Below are positions 38,469 to 51,379 of a stretch of DNA of 64,000 nucleotides, one piece after another (positions within the stretch are counted from its first letter, which is position 1; every line of letters starts with the position of its first letter). The position numbers and the translations under genes were made by a program. This stretch comes from Lineus longissimus (lineage: Eukaryota > Nemertea > Pilidiophora > Heteronemertea > Lineidae), in NCBI RefSeq assembly GCF_910592395.1, contig NC_088316.1, positions 1-64,000 of the forward strand, given 5' to 3'. The notes beneath the pieces are model-generated. The model did no database searches, was not told the DNA's origin, and saw nothing but the letters and a program-made list of their open reading frames with translations.

Positions 38469-41400
38469 CGCTTTAGCATTCCATACGATTGGGTGGTCTC
38501 TAAACACCCATCCAACTATATCGTTGGATTTAATTCAGCTAATAACCGGATTTTCGGTTGTGCAGTGTGATATTTTTCTTTGAGGACAGAGCACTCTGTT
38601 TAGCCTATAGACGTGGCAGTGATTGCCAAAACCCTCATGATTCACCTGTCTCCATTTATAAGAGAACATAACCAGAGGAGGGAAATGTGATTAAGGATAA
38701 TAATTGAAGTGTTTTGGATCCGGCCATGAAGCTTCAGAGTGATTTTGACTAATCTTGTGTAATTGCAAATAGCGGGATAATGTACATGATACAAGATGTC
38801 AAGTACGAATTTATAGTTATGTTACATTTGCATCCTCAATAATGGAAGTTATATGAATGAGTAGTCGAACTATTAGAGATAATTTCATGAGTATCAAGTA
38901 TATCAAATTAACGTTACAGATGCTTCGTATGTAAGAACATATAGAACTGATGTGTTCACCGCATTCATTGTTCCACACACCCATAATCAGCAGCCGACAG
39001 AACAGTGCCATGCAACCGAGAGAGCCAAAAGCGCAGAGCCAAGAGTCAATACTCTATTTAAGAGCCAAGTGCCGCCAGGAAAGCCATAAGCAAAGGGAAA
39101 ATACAGGAAAATGCATATTAGTATGAAGTATTATCTTTGGGAGCCCGAGGCCACAGTTTTTTTGTAACCGTTTATGCCGTTGTAAGACATCGCCGCCTGG
39201 ATAGGGGTTGTCTGCAGCCTGGATTTTTGTTGGTACTATCGTTACACCATCTGTACAATACGGTGTACATTGTGCCTGCACTTCACACGCTCTGTACAGT
39301 TACACGTGTTTGTCATTCGGGCAATCAAAAATGGATCCTCAAGGAGCGCCACCTAGACTAAGGCTAAACACAGTCCCCTTCCCCTTGAAGGGCATCCTGA
39401 CATTGAATATCAGAACATTTCACTCGATACATATAAGTAAGGAGAAATCGTGTTGTAAGCCCTGTGCAAGAGGATGCTTAAAGGGGGACTATAGGCAGGA
39501 GCAGGGAAGTTAAATTGGCCTTCTTCAGGTGACGCTAAGGGCACTGGGTTATGTTTGATTTTGATCATTGCACATCAAAACAAGTTATTCAAAATGATTG
39601 GCTCGGCTTTCAGTGTCAAAATTAATTATTTCTCTGACTAGCCAAAGCATAATGTATTCATCACAAATGTTGTGATATAAAAAGCATATCTAATACGTGG
39701 GTACTGACCATTGGTTGTATTTCTCTGGTAGCTGTGCTTTCAGATTGATAGTTTGTTATTACAATATGCAAGTCTATGTGCCCTGCTCCCGTTAATTTGT
39801 GCAATAACTAATCATAGACGATAAGGTGAACTTGCATACCATTGGTCGCTGGTACAATCATGCATGATTTGATGTTTACAAAGAATTCCATTGAATCCGT
39901 CATTCGCTTGAGACATACATAACATACACATGTATATACTCTATGGCCTAGTTGTTCAAAACAAGTCTTCTCACTAACGCTGGCAATCACTTGGCGTTAT
40001 CTCCTTCAGTTAAGCCCTTAGACTTAACGCTAAGTTAAGTTAGTATCTAAACTTGTTTTTTTAAGAACCGAGCCCATGTGGAATGACCAAGTTGAATGCA
40101 TTTACCTCTTTGTCATCTTGCATATGGTAGATGTTACGCTAAATGTTTATACATCAGGAACCTGACCAATTGGGTCATTCTGTCATGGTGAAAACTCTAA
40201 TTACAGCTGTATTCATATTGAATGCACTGTATGTTATCGAGATATCCCTAAATTATAAATTGCGAGAATGACCTTTAGTTGAACAAAGCGCATCCTGCGA
40301 TGTCCGCCAGGGTCGGCGATCTTGGAGCGACCACACGTGCTATCGGTCCATATCGGGCAAGCCAACTTCACCAAGTTTGAAATGACAACGTTACTTCAAA
40401 AAATTAACCACCAAAATCATAATGAAATCAACTTCCTACCTGCCTACTTCGGTCAAATCCACAATTGATAATTCTTTTGTAACATTGTGTTAAGGTTGGA
40501 GTATTCCTCAGTATATGTGATGCACCTGCTCCAGACTGGGAAAGTCTCTGCTTGACACAGCTGTTTATGAAAGTATTTGAATCATGTGACGTCACGCTCG
40601 TCCTCAAGCGTATGAACAGCACATTTTGTATTTACAGAGATAACCCAGCGCGCGCGTCACCAGATTTCATCTCTCCCTGTCATTGGTTGCCGCCATTTTG
40701 CGCTCTCTTGCACATTGCACGAAGTGTGGTGGCGCTGGTCGAGATTTGCAGATGTACTATAACTCATCAATCTGTTCAGGAGCTAATAAACACCGAGGAT
40801 GAACTGGTAGTTTAAAGTAAAACATCATCATCACAGTACAGTAGGCCTATCATGGGTGGATATATTTTGATGACCAAGTTCAGAAGCGTATTCCTGAGTC
40901 TACCTTTGAAGCTGGCCGATATCACGTATTGGCCAAATGAGACAACTTGACAGATTCCGCTTTCAGGATAAGAACCCATTTTGATTTGCTTAATTACTAT
41001 TAAATGGTTGGTAAATGTTGGCTGGATACGCATAAATGGAAACGCTGATAAGCATAATATTCCCTCGGATATTAACCCCTTCAAGTCAACTACCGGTTCT
41101 ATCGTAAGATATTGGCTTGTCTGTTCGGATCTGGTATTTGGCCCAAGGCTTTACGTCTGAATCTGCCATAGAATAGTAAGGGACAGACGCTTTCTCCAAG
41201 GAGAATGAATGTGTTCCAAATCGCTCACTGATATTTCTATGGTTTATAGCAATGTTTCTGGGTGTTCCCTTTTCTCGGTAATTCCTTCATTGTTGGGGAA
41301 CGCTAAAAATGGGTCGTTTTTCTGTGTTTTATCCTCATTGCATTTTATGGGACACAAGACGGGCATGAGCTAACATGATATCCATCCGTCACCAAGCTTA

Positions 41401-41846
41401 CAATCATAATCATTCATTGATGAGGGTTTAACAAAAGAAAACAAAGCTGTACACCTTTATTGCCTCCTGTTGTTAAAGAGACGTTAATTTCCTGGTTGCC
41501 GCTGTCTCGATGACAGGTCGCATAGCTGGTGTTGACACACTGATCTGGCGGCCTGGCAGACTGTGGGGAGGTTTTGACAGGGAAAAGAAATGTACGCCAG
41601 AGAGTAAATTAACGAATGTTTTATCTAAATAAACCCTTACGGGTGATTCTTCATTGGATATACATAGCTTTATCCTATCCTATCCGTTTCATATTATATG
41701 TATTTCATATCGATGCTATCAACTACACTGCGTATTAAGTTTGCTATCAACCTATAGACTGGATGTCTAAACTTTTATGATTACTGGTTTATATATCAAC
41801 TTGATATCGATTTATCCCGGTGTAGCAGTCGAAAATTAGAGTAATC
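38469..41846. other. Intergenic, no gene seen
   Basis: Unique AT-rich DNA on both strands with short frames only; no splice-flanked coding segment or RNA gene was recognised. Confidence 0.4.
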
Positions 41847-41927
41847 ATGGCAGACAATTGGAACCGTGCACGTGAAGACCGCCTCATTGAGCTTTGGCGT
41901 GAAAATACCTGTCTGTACGATGTATAG
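41847..41927 (+). pseudogene. N-terminal fragment of a MADF-domain protein
   Basis: ATG opens a 26-residue frame, MADNWNRAREDRLIELWREN then TCLYDV, ended by TAG. The pattern W-x(5-6)-E-D-x-LIELW-x-E-x(2)-CLYD is the start of the MADF (Adf-1 type Myb/SANT-like DNA-binding) domain found in transcription factors and many transposon-derived genes. The domain normally continues for about 60 more residues (Y-x-NR...), which I could not find downstream. The TACGAT/GTATAG junction could be a donor, making this a first exon; otherwise it is a truncated copy. Confidence 0.45.
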
Positions 41928-43562
41928 TAAAAGGATTACTCAAACTGGGCAAACAAGATCAAAGTTTATTCGGAAATAGCGGGGATGCAAAGTTCTCGAA
42001 ACGACAAGTATCCTCAATCACAATTTCTACCATCCGGAGCCCTGCTGGTCACGTCTTAGCAGCCACAGACGGACAAGAATCCTCCTCATGTGCTAATGAC
42101 GGCTGCTAAAGCGAATGAAAGCAAAATGTTGCCTCCCGGGCCTCTTCCCATTGTGCCTGTGCAGCAAATGAGGGAAAGCTGGTTTTGACAGTGCCCACCT
42201 TGACACTGGACACGTGTTTTAGTTGGCTGATGTAATCGTATAGTGCGGACACTCTCGTCGGACCTCTTATACTTATCGCAGGACTGCCCTGACGACGAGA
42301 CTGTCGGGTCGCAACTTGCTGACTCATTATGTGGCCGGGGCCTTGGTGTACACACGACGAATATATCTTAAAGGATTGGGGACTTTGAGGTTTCATATTG
42401 CGAATGGTAGTGGGCCTCTATAATCTATACATGGAAGGAAAAAGTAATACCGAACATCGTTTTGCATGTTGGTTGACCCCGTATGGTATTCGCCTTTGGC
42501 CAAAAACGCATTCCGTTTACGTTCTGTAGCAAGGACAGATCGAAGCCGATGGACTTGCTTTATATAGCAAAGATGATGTAGGCCTAGTTTAGATTACACG
42601 GTGTGACAGCTGTGTGTTCACTGTGGTGAGGCCTCGCATACTGGAATGATGAATCAGTCATGCACCTTCATGTCATGCAAGGTACATCATTTCTCTTATT
42701 GATTTCTATCTTCAACGTGTGTCTATATAAGGTATTGTTCAAATTGTACAAAGTTAAACAATACAATTGACAACTGACAATCCGAAAAGAAGGAAGGATT
42801 CTGTCAGAAGCAAGTCATTTATGTCACAAAGATGTTCATAGTGTTTTATAATCATCGACCTATACCTAGCGATCATTCCTTCAAGGAATTATGTCTTCAT
42901 TTTTGGAGAAATCATAGCCAAATTATACAAGTGCTTACATCAGCAATGGCTTCATCTACACCAGGTGACTTACGCTACTCGTGTACGGGCTATTGACCGG
43001 CATGAACGTGGCAGGAAGAGATCGGATGAAATAAAGAAAAATACCATGCGAATATATTTATTTCTTTTAATTCGAAAAAGGAATATCAAAATATATCTTA
43101 ACAGTTGACTAATAATCGTGAATTTAAATTAATGTTAATTGACTGGATTAAGTAAGTTCTGTGTTTTGATAGTGAGACTAGATACCGGTTGACTGGATTA
43201 AGTAAGTTCTGTGTTTTGATAGTGAGACTAGATACCGGTTGACTGTTCCAGCCACATTTAGTGGACCATATAACGCAAGTATGGGACGATGCTATTAAAA
43301 CACAGTCAGTGATGAAACGACGATGCTAATATATTTTTTTCATGCTTATTCGACATGTTGGTAAAGATGTAACTAAACCAATATCCCCTGTAGCCAGGTA
43401 CGACTCAGTAGAAACACTTTGCACTTTCTGTTCAAATTCGAACTTCTACGCGGGTGTATTATCGCATCTGGTATTTCCTGGCCCCTGGGCTCTACTCCTT
43501 TGAAATATCACACAGTTTTAGAGTGTGTTATATATTCATGGATTAAGACAAGTCCTAGGCAC
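41928..43562. other. Intergenic, no gene seen
   Basis: Overlapping minus-strand frames at 42396-42086 are open for 89-96 codons but show no motif. The stretch includes the duplication at 43140-43240. Confidence 0.4.
43140..43240. repeat. 50-bp tandem duplication
   Basis: Two identical adjacent copies of a 50-bp unit, GACTGGATTAAGTAAGTTCT onward. Confidence 0.95.
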
Positions 43563-43705
43563 TTATTCCTCGGTTGACTTTGAGATCCTTCCTCTGGTGA
43601 ATCCCTTGAAGGACATGTAGGTCCTCGCCATGAAATACTCGATGAACTCCAGCATAGTCAGCAGACTCATCCCGACGAATAGGCCCATTTGACCCCCGAG
43701 GTCGC
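43563..43705 (-). CDS. DEG/ENaC gene, last exon (pore and C-terminus)
   Basis: Acceptor CCTATGCAG, then DLGGQMGLFVGMSLLTMLEF, the second membrane segment with selectivity filter, and a short basic tail ending KSTEE and TAA. The cytosolic tail is only about 20 residues and has no PY motif. Confidence 0.93.
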
Positions 43706-46700
43706 CTGCATAGGAAATGAATCAGTATTGAACGAGCAGCCTAACATTTATTGTAGCCATAAGTGGAATCCATCATTAACTAGAGTTAAACAGCCATGAT
43801 AGAACAATACCGTCAGAACCTTTTCATTGATTCTGGACGTGTGGCAACTAAACCACAGACTTAAGCTCAGAACAGCGTCCTTCCTATAAGTAATTACAGT
43901 GAGCTTGCAAACAAGGTTCTGTCTATGTCACAGACTGATCAAATACTAATTAGAGAGCACGTGAGATCTGATCAGTAAATAGTGCTTTAGGAGAAGATAA
44001 CACTACCTTTCCAGGTGTGGGCATTGGTGAAAAAGGATGGATTTTAACCAGTACATGATATTCTTAATTGGTGAGATCAGTCAACTCCACTTACTGAGGA
44101 AAGATCCAGCATCAATGCTCGCTTGCTGTTGAATATGATCAAAGCTCAGGTCCTCATAATACACGCCTATACCCACGATGTTCTTGCTGAAATTGTGAGA
44201 AGACAATGATCAAAGCTCAAGTAACTTGTATATGAATTTCAACTATCACACTGGTGTCAGGGACGAAACTCTTGATGGACTGCCTTCCAGATTAATCAAT
44301 GCCTGAGTGAGTCTTACTTACGAAATATAGGATTCGTCTAGTTTTCTTTGATGCTTGGTTTCTCTTGATCCGGCCAGTTTGGAATAAGAGAGTTGCACAT
44401 CATACTCATGGAAGTTACACGGAACAGGACAGTTGCAATACCAATTGAAGTTTTCGTTGATTGAATCTGAAATATCAATTATAGGAGATCGAGGTTCAGA
44501 CATGAAGGCTTTTACAATGTCAGCGTTGCTCTGTGTCCCGACCCGACACGTGGCTGGATAATAGACCCCACATATACCGTCTTCACTCCCTATTTATAGC
44601 TTTGAATCGTTGAGTTATGTCTCCAATCACTTCATTAAGTGGCAATAACATAACTTACGAGTAACCTTCTTCGCACACGCCATCTGTAGGAGAGTGCAGT
44701 TGGCGCCCTCTCCTAGTTGGTAGACGGGCTTACAGTGACACTCCTCCAGGATGTAGAATCGCTTGCACTCCATCACGCAGGCTGACCTTGTATACTGCTT
44801 GGAGTAGGACACCTTCATACCAGGGTCACATTCGCCCCACGGTCCCCCAAGGTTCGTGTGCTGGAACAAAATGACCAACACAACATTAATTTGAAACATC
44901 CAAACACAATTGTTTAATGGGCCGATTCACATTTTAAGGGTCGTCGGTTCAATGTGAGGCCCAACTTGCCCTTTATTGCATGTACCTACATCTCAAATTC
45001 AGATACAAATACGATATTGTCAGCTTCTTGATAACCAACAGTGCCTCCATGGAGACATAACAGTAACTACTGGAAAGCGCTTTGACGTCGAGCTCAGTAT
45101 AAAGTGCTTAAAGCAGAACTCTAGAATGGCCATATCATCATGCCTCTTTCCCTCGTCAGTTACATCTATAGAGGTAAGGCAGTCATTCCGATCCATTTAA
45201 AATGGAACGTTCATATTAAATTATATCATGCAGACTTACATATTTTTCCTTGATGCCGGCATTGGCATGGGTGCCAGGGCTAACTGAGAGACCCTCCCAT
45301 ACTGCATAGGGAGGCTCGTACTCGGGGTGGACAAGAAATCTCGCGCCAGTCTCCCGAGTGGCTTGAGGTACCTCGGTTGAGTATTCATCCTGAGGTAAGA
45401 GGACGTTATAGTAGATATACAGGCAATAGAAGGGTTAGTTCTGATTCTAAAATACCTTGGTCGCAATTTGCACTGTGGCTCGCTCTGGCGGCAGATGGGT
45501 AGGTAAGCATAACTTAGGTAGTGCAAAATATAAAAGCAGTCATTTCTTGATGCCGAATATGAAGGAAGAGGCTTACCTCACGTCACCTTCTATACTTACG
45601 CTTAGTATATCTAGTTCCACTGTGAGTCCATTGGAAGAACCCGGCAGGATCTGAGTGAGTTTTTGACTAGAATCGCCATTAAATGTATAGCAGTTACCGA
45701 AAGCAGTGAATCTGTGAGTCCAGCTCTGGAAAATAATCTTTAGTCTGAGGAGGGGCAGACATAGACCAATGGTCACGTCGCTGTAACTGTAATGCTAGTC
45801 CGGGAAAACATCAGTCCTGTTTATAATGGGATAATTTGTGGCATAGTGGTTAGAGCAGCGGGCTTATAAACAGGGCGGCGGCGTTCATTTCTCGGGCGCG
45901 TCATTATGGGACTGACTGCTGGCTCAATACTCAAAAAACACTCGCATGGATAGCATTTTTGAAGATGCAGCCTTTTTCAAACATGTTCCTTTACTCTGTT
46001 GTTAGTAATATTATGAGTGTAATGTGTCGATCGTTTATCATTTAAATCAAAAGATAGATGAAAGGTTTTTCAATAAAACGTGAATCTGTATTTAAGACAC
46101 CCACCGACAGGTCGCATGGTTTTCCTCTAAATGTACACGATATCAGAGTGGATCCATCTTGTAACGTCCATCCTTTCTGACTGATCATCTGTCCAACATC
46201 ACCGCCACCAGGATACTTCTTCTCTAAGTCTTTATACATGATCTCTGTTAAGTTGATAACACAGAAACTTATTCGATTTCAATTTCAATTCATAAACATA
46301 AACAGCATATCATAACGTATGGCAAAGGAAAGAAGGCTTTGACGAGGCATGACACGCACTTTGACAATGTCTGCAAAAGTGACACTCACCTTTTAAACTA
46401 CTGCTTGAGATGTCATAGAAGTGAGACAGTTCCTCCGCCGAGTTGAGCAGTTTGTAGTCGTCGTCTGTCAGTTTAGATTTGAGAAAGCTAAAAAGAGAAA
46501 CACAAGTGGTGTTCAATGGTGTTTTGGGTTCATGATATTTTGGTATTACTAACTATCCAAAGCCTATTTATAAAAACTAAGTTTATACACTTTGAGTACC
46601 TACAATAAATAATATATCCGAATATAGTTTGAAACGTACACGACATGTAGGCCTATGTGATTTGAAAATGAAATCATTCCAGTCCCGACTTTGACCATCG

Positions 46701-48048
46701 TAATGACCAGTTCTGCTGCTGGTGGCGCGGTTAGCTTACTCACGTGTTATAATTACAGATTGTAACGGCAGGGAACTTCTTCTCCATCTCATAGACCCTC
46801 GATATATCTGTATTCGTCGGGAAGCTGAAGAAGTTCACAAACCGCAGCGAGATCTGCCAAGCCGCCAGGCTGAAAGCCATGGTGACCACCAGCACCCAAA
46901 ACAGGCGCCGGGGCTTACGCTCACTCTCGGCAATTCTCGCGAGGCCATGACATGTGGTTGTGGACGCGAACTGGTACTCCAACGACTGGGGTTCTTCCTC
47001 TCCATCTAGCTCTGAAAGTGGACCAGATATGATATAGTTCAAAAGGGTAAAATCATGCGGATTCACTCCAAGATGATGAAATCTTTATCATCATAATAAA
47101 TCCAAGCAAGACCGTATATTATCCGCCTGAAGAGCCATAGCTTGAAATGCAATGGAGAAAGTATGATAATGAACAATTCATCACCAACTTTTGAACTAGT
47201 GTTTTCAATCCAACCAGAGCTCGCGCCAATGCGGACAAAACAATTGACAATAAAATGACTTACCAGCTGTGACAAGTGGAATTTCCCTTCTAATGATTTA
47301 GAAGTGCCATATACGTAATCGATTTTACACATACATGTACAACACTGACAATTATGGGTCATTCATGCGCGGTGTATGTGAATCCACCGCAATAACATGA
47401 CAGTTTATACGGATATGAAATTGTTACAAAACGACTAACAAATTACGATAGACCTACATATTAACAAGTTTGATGCTTTGAAAATTGATGTAAAGTGCTT
47501 TTGATTCCTCAGTGGAAGTACATGTACCGAAAGGTATGAAGCATAGCAGAGCAGGCCAAACATCATACGCTATGCGCGCCTCGAACATCAAGGTAAATGT
47601 CAGAAATAATTGCTTTTCACAGCAAAAAGCAGATGCTACTCATAACAAATACAAAGAACATGAAACATGTAGCCAACCTACAAACAATTTGTTGCTGAGC
47701 ATGATAGAGAAGAAATGTGTATCTCTCTCTTTCATTTTTCGCCATGGAAATACTAAATAAGTGATGCAAAGAACTGTTGGTCTGCAATCGAGGTACGTTG
47801 CCGACAAGGGCACACAGAGATTTTCGAAATACTTTACGTTATCTGGCCCCAGCTTATCTTAGCCAACTGAGAGTACAAAAAATAAACGAGAATGCCTCTC
47901 ATGTCTCATTGTTATACCTACCGTCTTCTGTCTTCACCTCGCCATCTGGGTGACAAGGATCGATGACCAACAACTCTCCTCGCTTCCCATACCACAGCAC
48001 CAAGGGTTCCTTGTGCTTCCGGTTCATCTGCTGCTCGATAGGGGGCAT
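43563..48048 (-). CDS. DEG/ENaC-family sodium channel subunit
   Basis: Trimeric, amiloride-type sodium channel subunit of the cell membrane. Exons (minus): 48048-47922, 47011-46744, 46487-46390, 46244-46105, 45725-45600, 45389-45240, 44860-44659, 44466-44322, 44186-44095, 43705-43563; 1491 bp, 496 aa, all phases agree. Seen: gating His-Gly (64-65) in FASTTTCHGLARI, TM1 at about 79-100, the post-TM1 motif FPAVTICN (122-129), VSPGTHANAG in the extracellular domain, a Cys-rich region (CVMEC, CHC), and TM2 GLFVGMSLLTMLEFIEY with the G-x-S selectivity filter GMS at 461-463. Length is typical of the family. FMRFamide-gated (FaNaC), acid-gated and bile-acid-type branches share these motifs, so the ligand is not assigned. 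The ATG has A at -3 and an in-frame TGA 27 bases upstream; a further 5' exon is possible. Confidence 0.94.
46744..47011 (-). CDS. DEG/ENaC gene, exon 2 (HG motif and TM1)
   Basis: Encodes the acidic linker LDGEEEP, the FASTTTCHG gating motif, TM1 (LFWVLVVTMAFSLAAW) and the FPAVTICNYN motif. The acceptor is CCACTTTCAG and the donor is AC/GTGAGT. Confidence 0.93.
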
Positions 48049-49424
48049 CTTCTTGAAGGTGCAGTTCCAGTGTCAGTAAAACGTCAACCCCTGAAGGGAG
48101 GCACTGTGACCCGGCGCTGTGACAGCAGACCTGGAAGGCTCACATTTCCGGCTGCACCACCGGCAAAACTTCAAATGTCTCGAAATGTCAAAGAGGAGAA
48201 GGTCACTGGCCTTGATGTGTCGAAAATTAATCAGCGTATCACAGAAATAATCCAATGCACCACAGAACAGATAGAAATATAGAGCCTTGATCGACACCGA
48301 GAGTGAACCGAAAATAACGCTGTGCACTGTTAACTGCTCACCGTTTACACACTCGTATCTACACCATATAATACTTACAGGGCCATTCTTGTTCATAATG
48401 GCCCAACACAACAATCAATAGATTTGGTTTAACATACATCATGGCAGATGGCGTCTGACCATGGTTGTGCTCGATACGAACCATGATTACCTCAATTGGG
48501 GCTATTTAAAAGAACAAAACGCACATGTTAAACTTAATTGCACTCATTATGTGACTGTCAGTGCATCAGTGCACATGTACACACTGAGGCCAATTGTTGG
48601 CAATTAATTTGACAACAATATTTTACGTCTGAAATATGATTTTGTCTTGGTCCGATGTTTGGTTCAAGGATCAAGGATCAACACTCAACTGGCTGTGACT
48701 GTCTTACTCCCGTCTCAAATATGAGCGAGTCTTGACTGTCCGTATTGCCTCACGAAACACCGCTTGGATAGAGTTGTCATAACCCCCCCCCCCCAAATAT
48801 CTTACCTCTTGCCACTGTTTGGCCTACATTTTAGCTCCAACCTCGCGGTAGTGTTTGGTGAGACAACTATTTTACCTCCAGTTCGGTATCAATTCCTTAA
48901 ACGCGACATTCTACTTTCTCTACCTAATCTACGACGTAAACGATAGTCTTATAGGGTTTTTATCGCTATGTGGAAGTGGGAGTTTGATCAGCTTCACAGT
49001 TTTTATCTGAGGTAATTTGTAATACCGGGAAGCAAAGATAAAGCTAGAAAGAACAGCCGTTTTTCGAAAATCACACATGGTTTATTCGTAAAAATCTCGA
49101 TGAAAAACTGAAACTATACATTTTGTACTTGCATGTAGAGAGATTGACTTCAAAAGAGACTTAAGGCAGAAACCAGGTGTTCACTTTATGATGTTGTTGA
49201 TATGTATGGAAGTCTACTATCAAGGTCAATGGGAACTTTCAATCAAACCATGCAGGCCCATTCGAACTTAACCTGTGCTTATCATTCATGTCAGTCATCT
49301 GTTGACCACCGATTGGACTCTTGGCCCCTGATAGTAAACCTTTTGTTGGCCATGACCTGCACAGCACGAATAACGGACCTTTCGTATCGGTGATATAATT
49401 AAAGGCAGATTTGTCGAGAAAATG
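48049..49424. other. Upstream region of the DEG/ENaC gene, no gene seen
   Basis: A 113-codon minus-strand frame at 48414-48073 lies upstream of the channel start but is not continuous with it and has no channel motif; it may include 5' untranslated sequence. A poly-C run lies at 48784-48793. Confidence 0.4.
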
Positions 49425-49872
49425 AGACGCAGCCTATAACAACTGAATAGTCTTCGAGTCTTCCTGCTCTAGATTGCAGTACTGTTACTGCACAGACGCA
49501 GCCTATAACAACTGAATAGATTCGAGTCTTCCTGCTCTAGATTGCAGTACTGTTACTGCACAGACGCAGCCTATAACAACTGAATAGTCTTCGAGTCTTC
49601 CTGCTCTAGATTGCAGTACTGTTACTGCACAGACGCAGCCTATAACAACTGAATAGATTCGAGTCTTCCTGCTCTAGATTGCAGTACTGTTACTGCACAG
49701 ACGCAGCCTATAACAACTGAATAGTCGTCGAGTCTTCCTGCTCTAGATTGCAGTACTGGTCACTGCACAGACGCAGCCTATAACAACTGAATAGATTCGA
49801 GTCTTCCTGCTCTAGATTGCAGTACTGTTACTGCACAGACGCAGCCTATAACAACTGAATAGTCTTCGAGTC
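49425..49872. repeat. Alternating 69/67-bp tandem array
   Basis: About 6.5 copies of a unit containing GACGCAGCCTATAACAACTG and CTAGATTGCAGTACTG. Units with TAGTCTTCGAG (or TAGTCGTCGAG) and units with TAGATTCGAG alternate strictly, giving a dimeric repeat of about 136 bp. Confidence 0.95.
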
Positions 49873-51256
49873 AAACACTAACAAAGTAATGCATCTAAAT
49901 GATTCAGCTGTTGTCCATTAACACTGTATGGAAGAACACATTCCAAACTTGTCTAGCTGGAATGATTATGCTGTCGTAATATCATAGCGATGCAATGTTC
50001 AAAAAGACCTAATGAAAGTCAGTCTGCACACAAGTATTCTACAGTATATACATCCCATGTACATCATAACCATCACTGTCTACAATAGGTTTACACACAA
50101 TTAAATGCACAAAATTGCATTTATTAGTTGGAAGTTGGCAAGACTGTTATATCCCCGAGTTAAAACACCATTATTAGAAAAGGAGAGTTCGCTAGGCGCA
50201 TACTTTGGCCGAGTTCTCTCTATCCGAAATGGAGGCAAGACACGCACTGGCAATAACTAAATGCCACTATCCTTGAAACCAGCTGGTCTCACCAATTGTG
50301 TGGCCAACAATCAGTGGCCATTTCGAGTCCTATGGCATCAAGGTCTCTTCCTGTGACCGGGGAACATTTGATCCTTCTTTCAATTTCTAAGGACATACTA
50401 CGCGCAATGACCGTCCAACATCCTTCACCAAAGAAGCAACAACGTCATGATATTTTACATTATCATGAGCTTAGTCTGCCTACAGCATGCCAGGCTGCTG
50501 TCAATCAATAAACACATTTGAAAAACCTGCTCACATCCGCTGTGTTAAGTAGCGTCAACTTTCTAACGTCTGCATTGTGCCTTTATGACTGAACTGCTCT
50601 GAACATTATGAGAATATCCTCCTGCAAGCCACCTTTATATCAAGTGAGGGAAACCACCAGAAATGCATTTGCCTTTTGAGTAAAAGGAGGTGGTAATTGC
50701 ATTGGCAACCTTGTACCGGTATCCCGTGCAGTTCATCCGTGTGAGATGGCGTTATTAGTGGCTGTTGCTCTGGTGGCTCTGACATCCTCGGCACAGAGGC
50801 TCTACCTCTTTTAGCTTGCCACAGGCCTACCAATGAAAGATGCAAAAATGTTGATAGCGTGCTACACATATATGTTGTCTTCTGAGGAGGCAATGAACAT
50901 GGCTGTTCCCGCGACCATCCAACATTCCAAGCAGTGGAGCAGATTCCACTTGGCATTGACAAGAAATCCTATAGATTACCTCCCGATTTGCCCTGATCTT
51001 TGTAATGTTCGCTGTGTATCGTTCTGGCACCACTACTCCTAAGACTCGAATCATCGCAGTGGCGTTTCCTGCTGTCTTTGCAGAAGAATCATTCAAATAT
51101 ACGAGATGAGTAGCGCGGACACCATGCAAACCAGTGGTTGTGTTCGGTTAGTACAAAGAATGACAGAGTTTATAGGCCTACTGGGTTTACTCTCTCAATA
51201 TTTCAGTTCCGTACTTTGTGTTTGGTGGCGTTCTGATATTGCTCTATTCGGTTATC
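49873..51256. other. Region past the receptor's 3' end, no gene seen
   Basis: This is probably 3' untranslated and intergenic DNA of the Cys-loop receptor gene. It includes a decayed copy (51058-51110) of the segment just past the receptor stop. No other gene was recognised. Confidence 0.4.
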
Positions 51257-51379
51257 TCATCGGCGTTTCCCGGTGTCCACCAGAAGAATCAGCCAAAACA
51301 CGAGTCCAACAGCCGCCACGAGGCCTGCACACATGATGATCATCCCATTGTCCCAAGGGTAAGAAACGTCGGCACTTCG
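51257..51379 (-). other. In-frame open extension after the receptor stop codon, hydrophobic
   Basis: Directly after the receptor TGA the same frame stays open for 40 codons to a second TGA. It encodes a polar start (RSADVSYPWDN), then GMIIMCAGLVAAVGLVFWLI with LLV, a convincing membrane-length segment, and a basic end DTGKRR. The stop context is CAA TGA CGA; UGA followed by C is the weaker type of stop. It may be read through, be reached by RNA editing, or be a relic. Translation of this segment is not established. Confidence 0.4.

Noticed and set aside
42086-42396. Minus-strand frames as the rest of a MADF gene
   Set aside because: Opposite strand to the MADF fragment and no similarity to the remainder of the domain.
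48073-48414. 113-codon frame upstream of the DEG/ENaC start, considered as its first exon
   Set aside because: No in-frame connection or suitable donor to the channel, and no channel-like sequence; an in-frame TGA sits before the chosen ATG.
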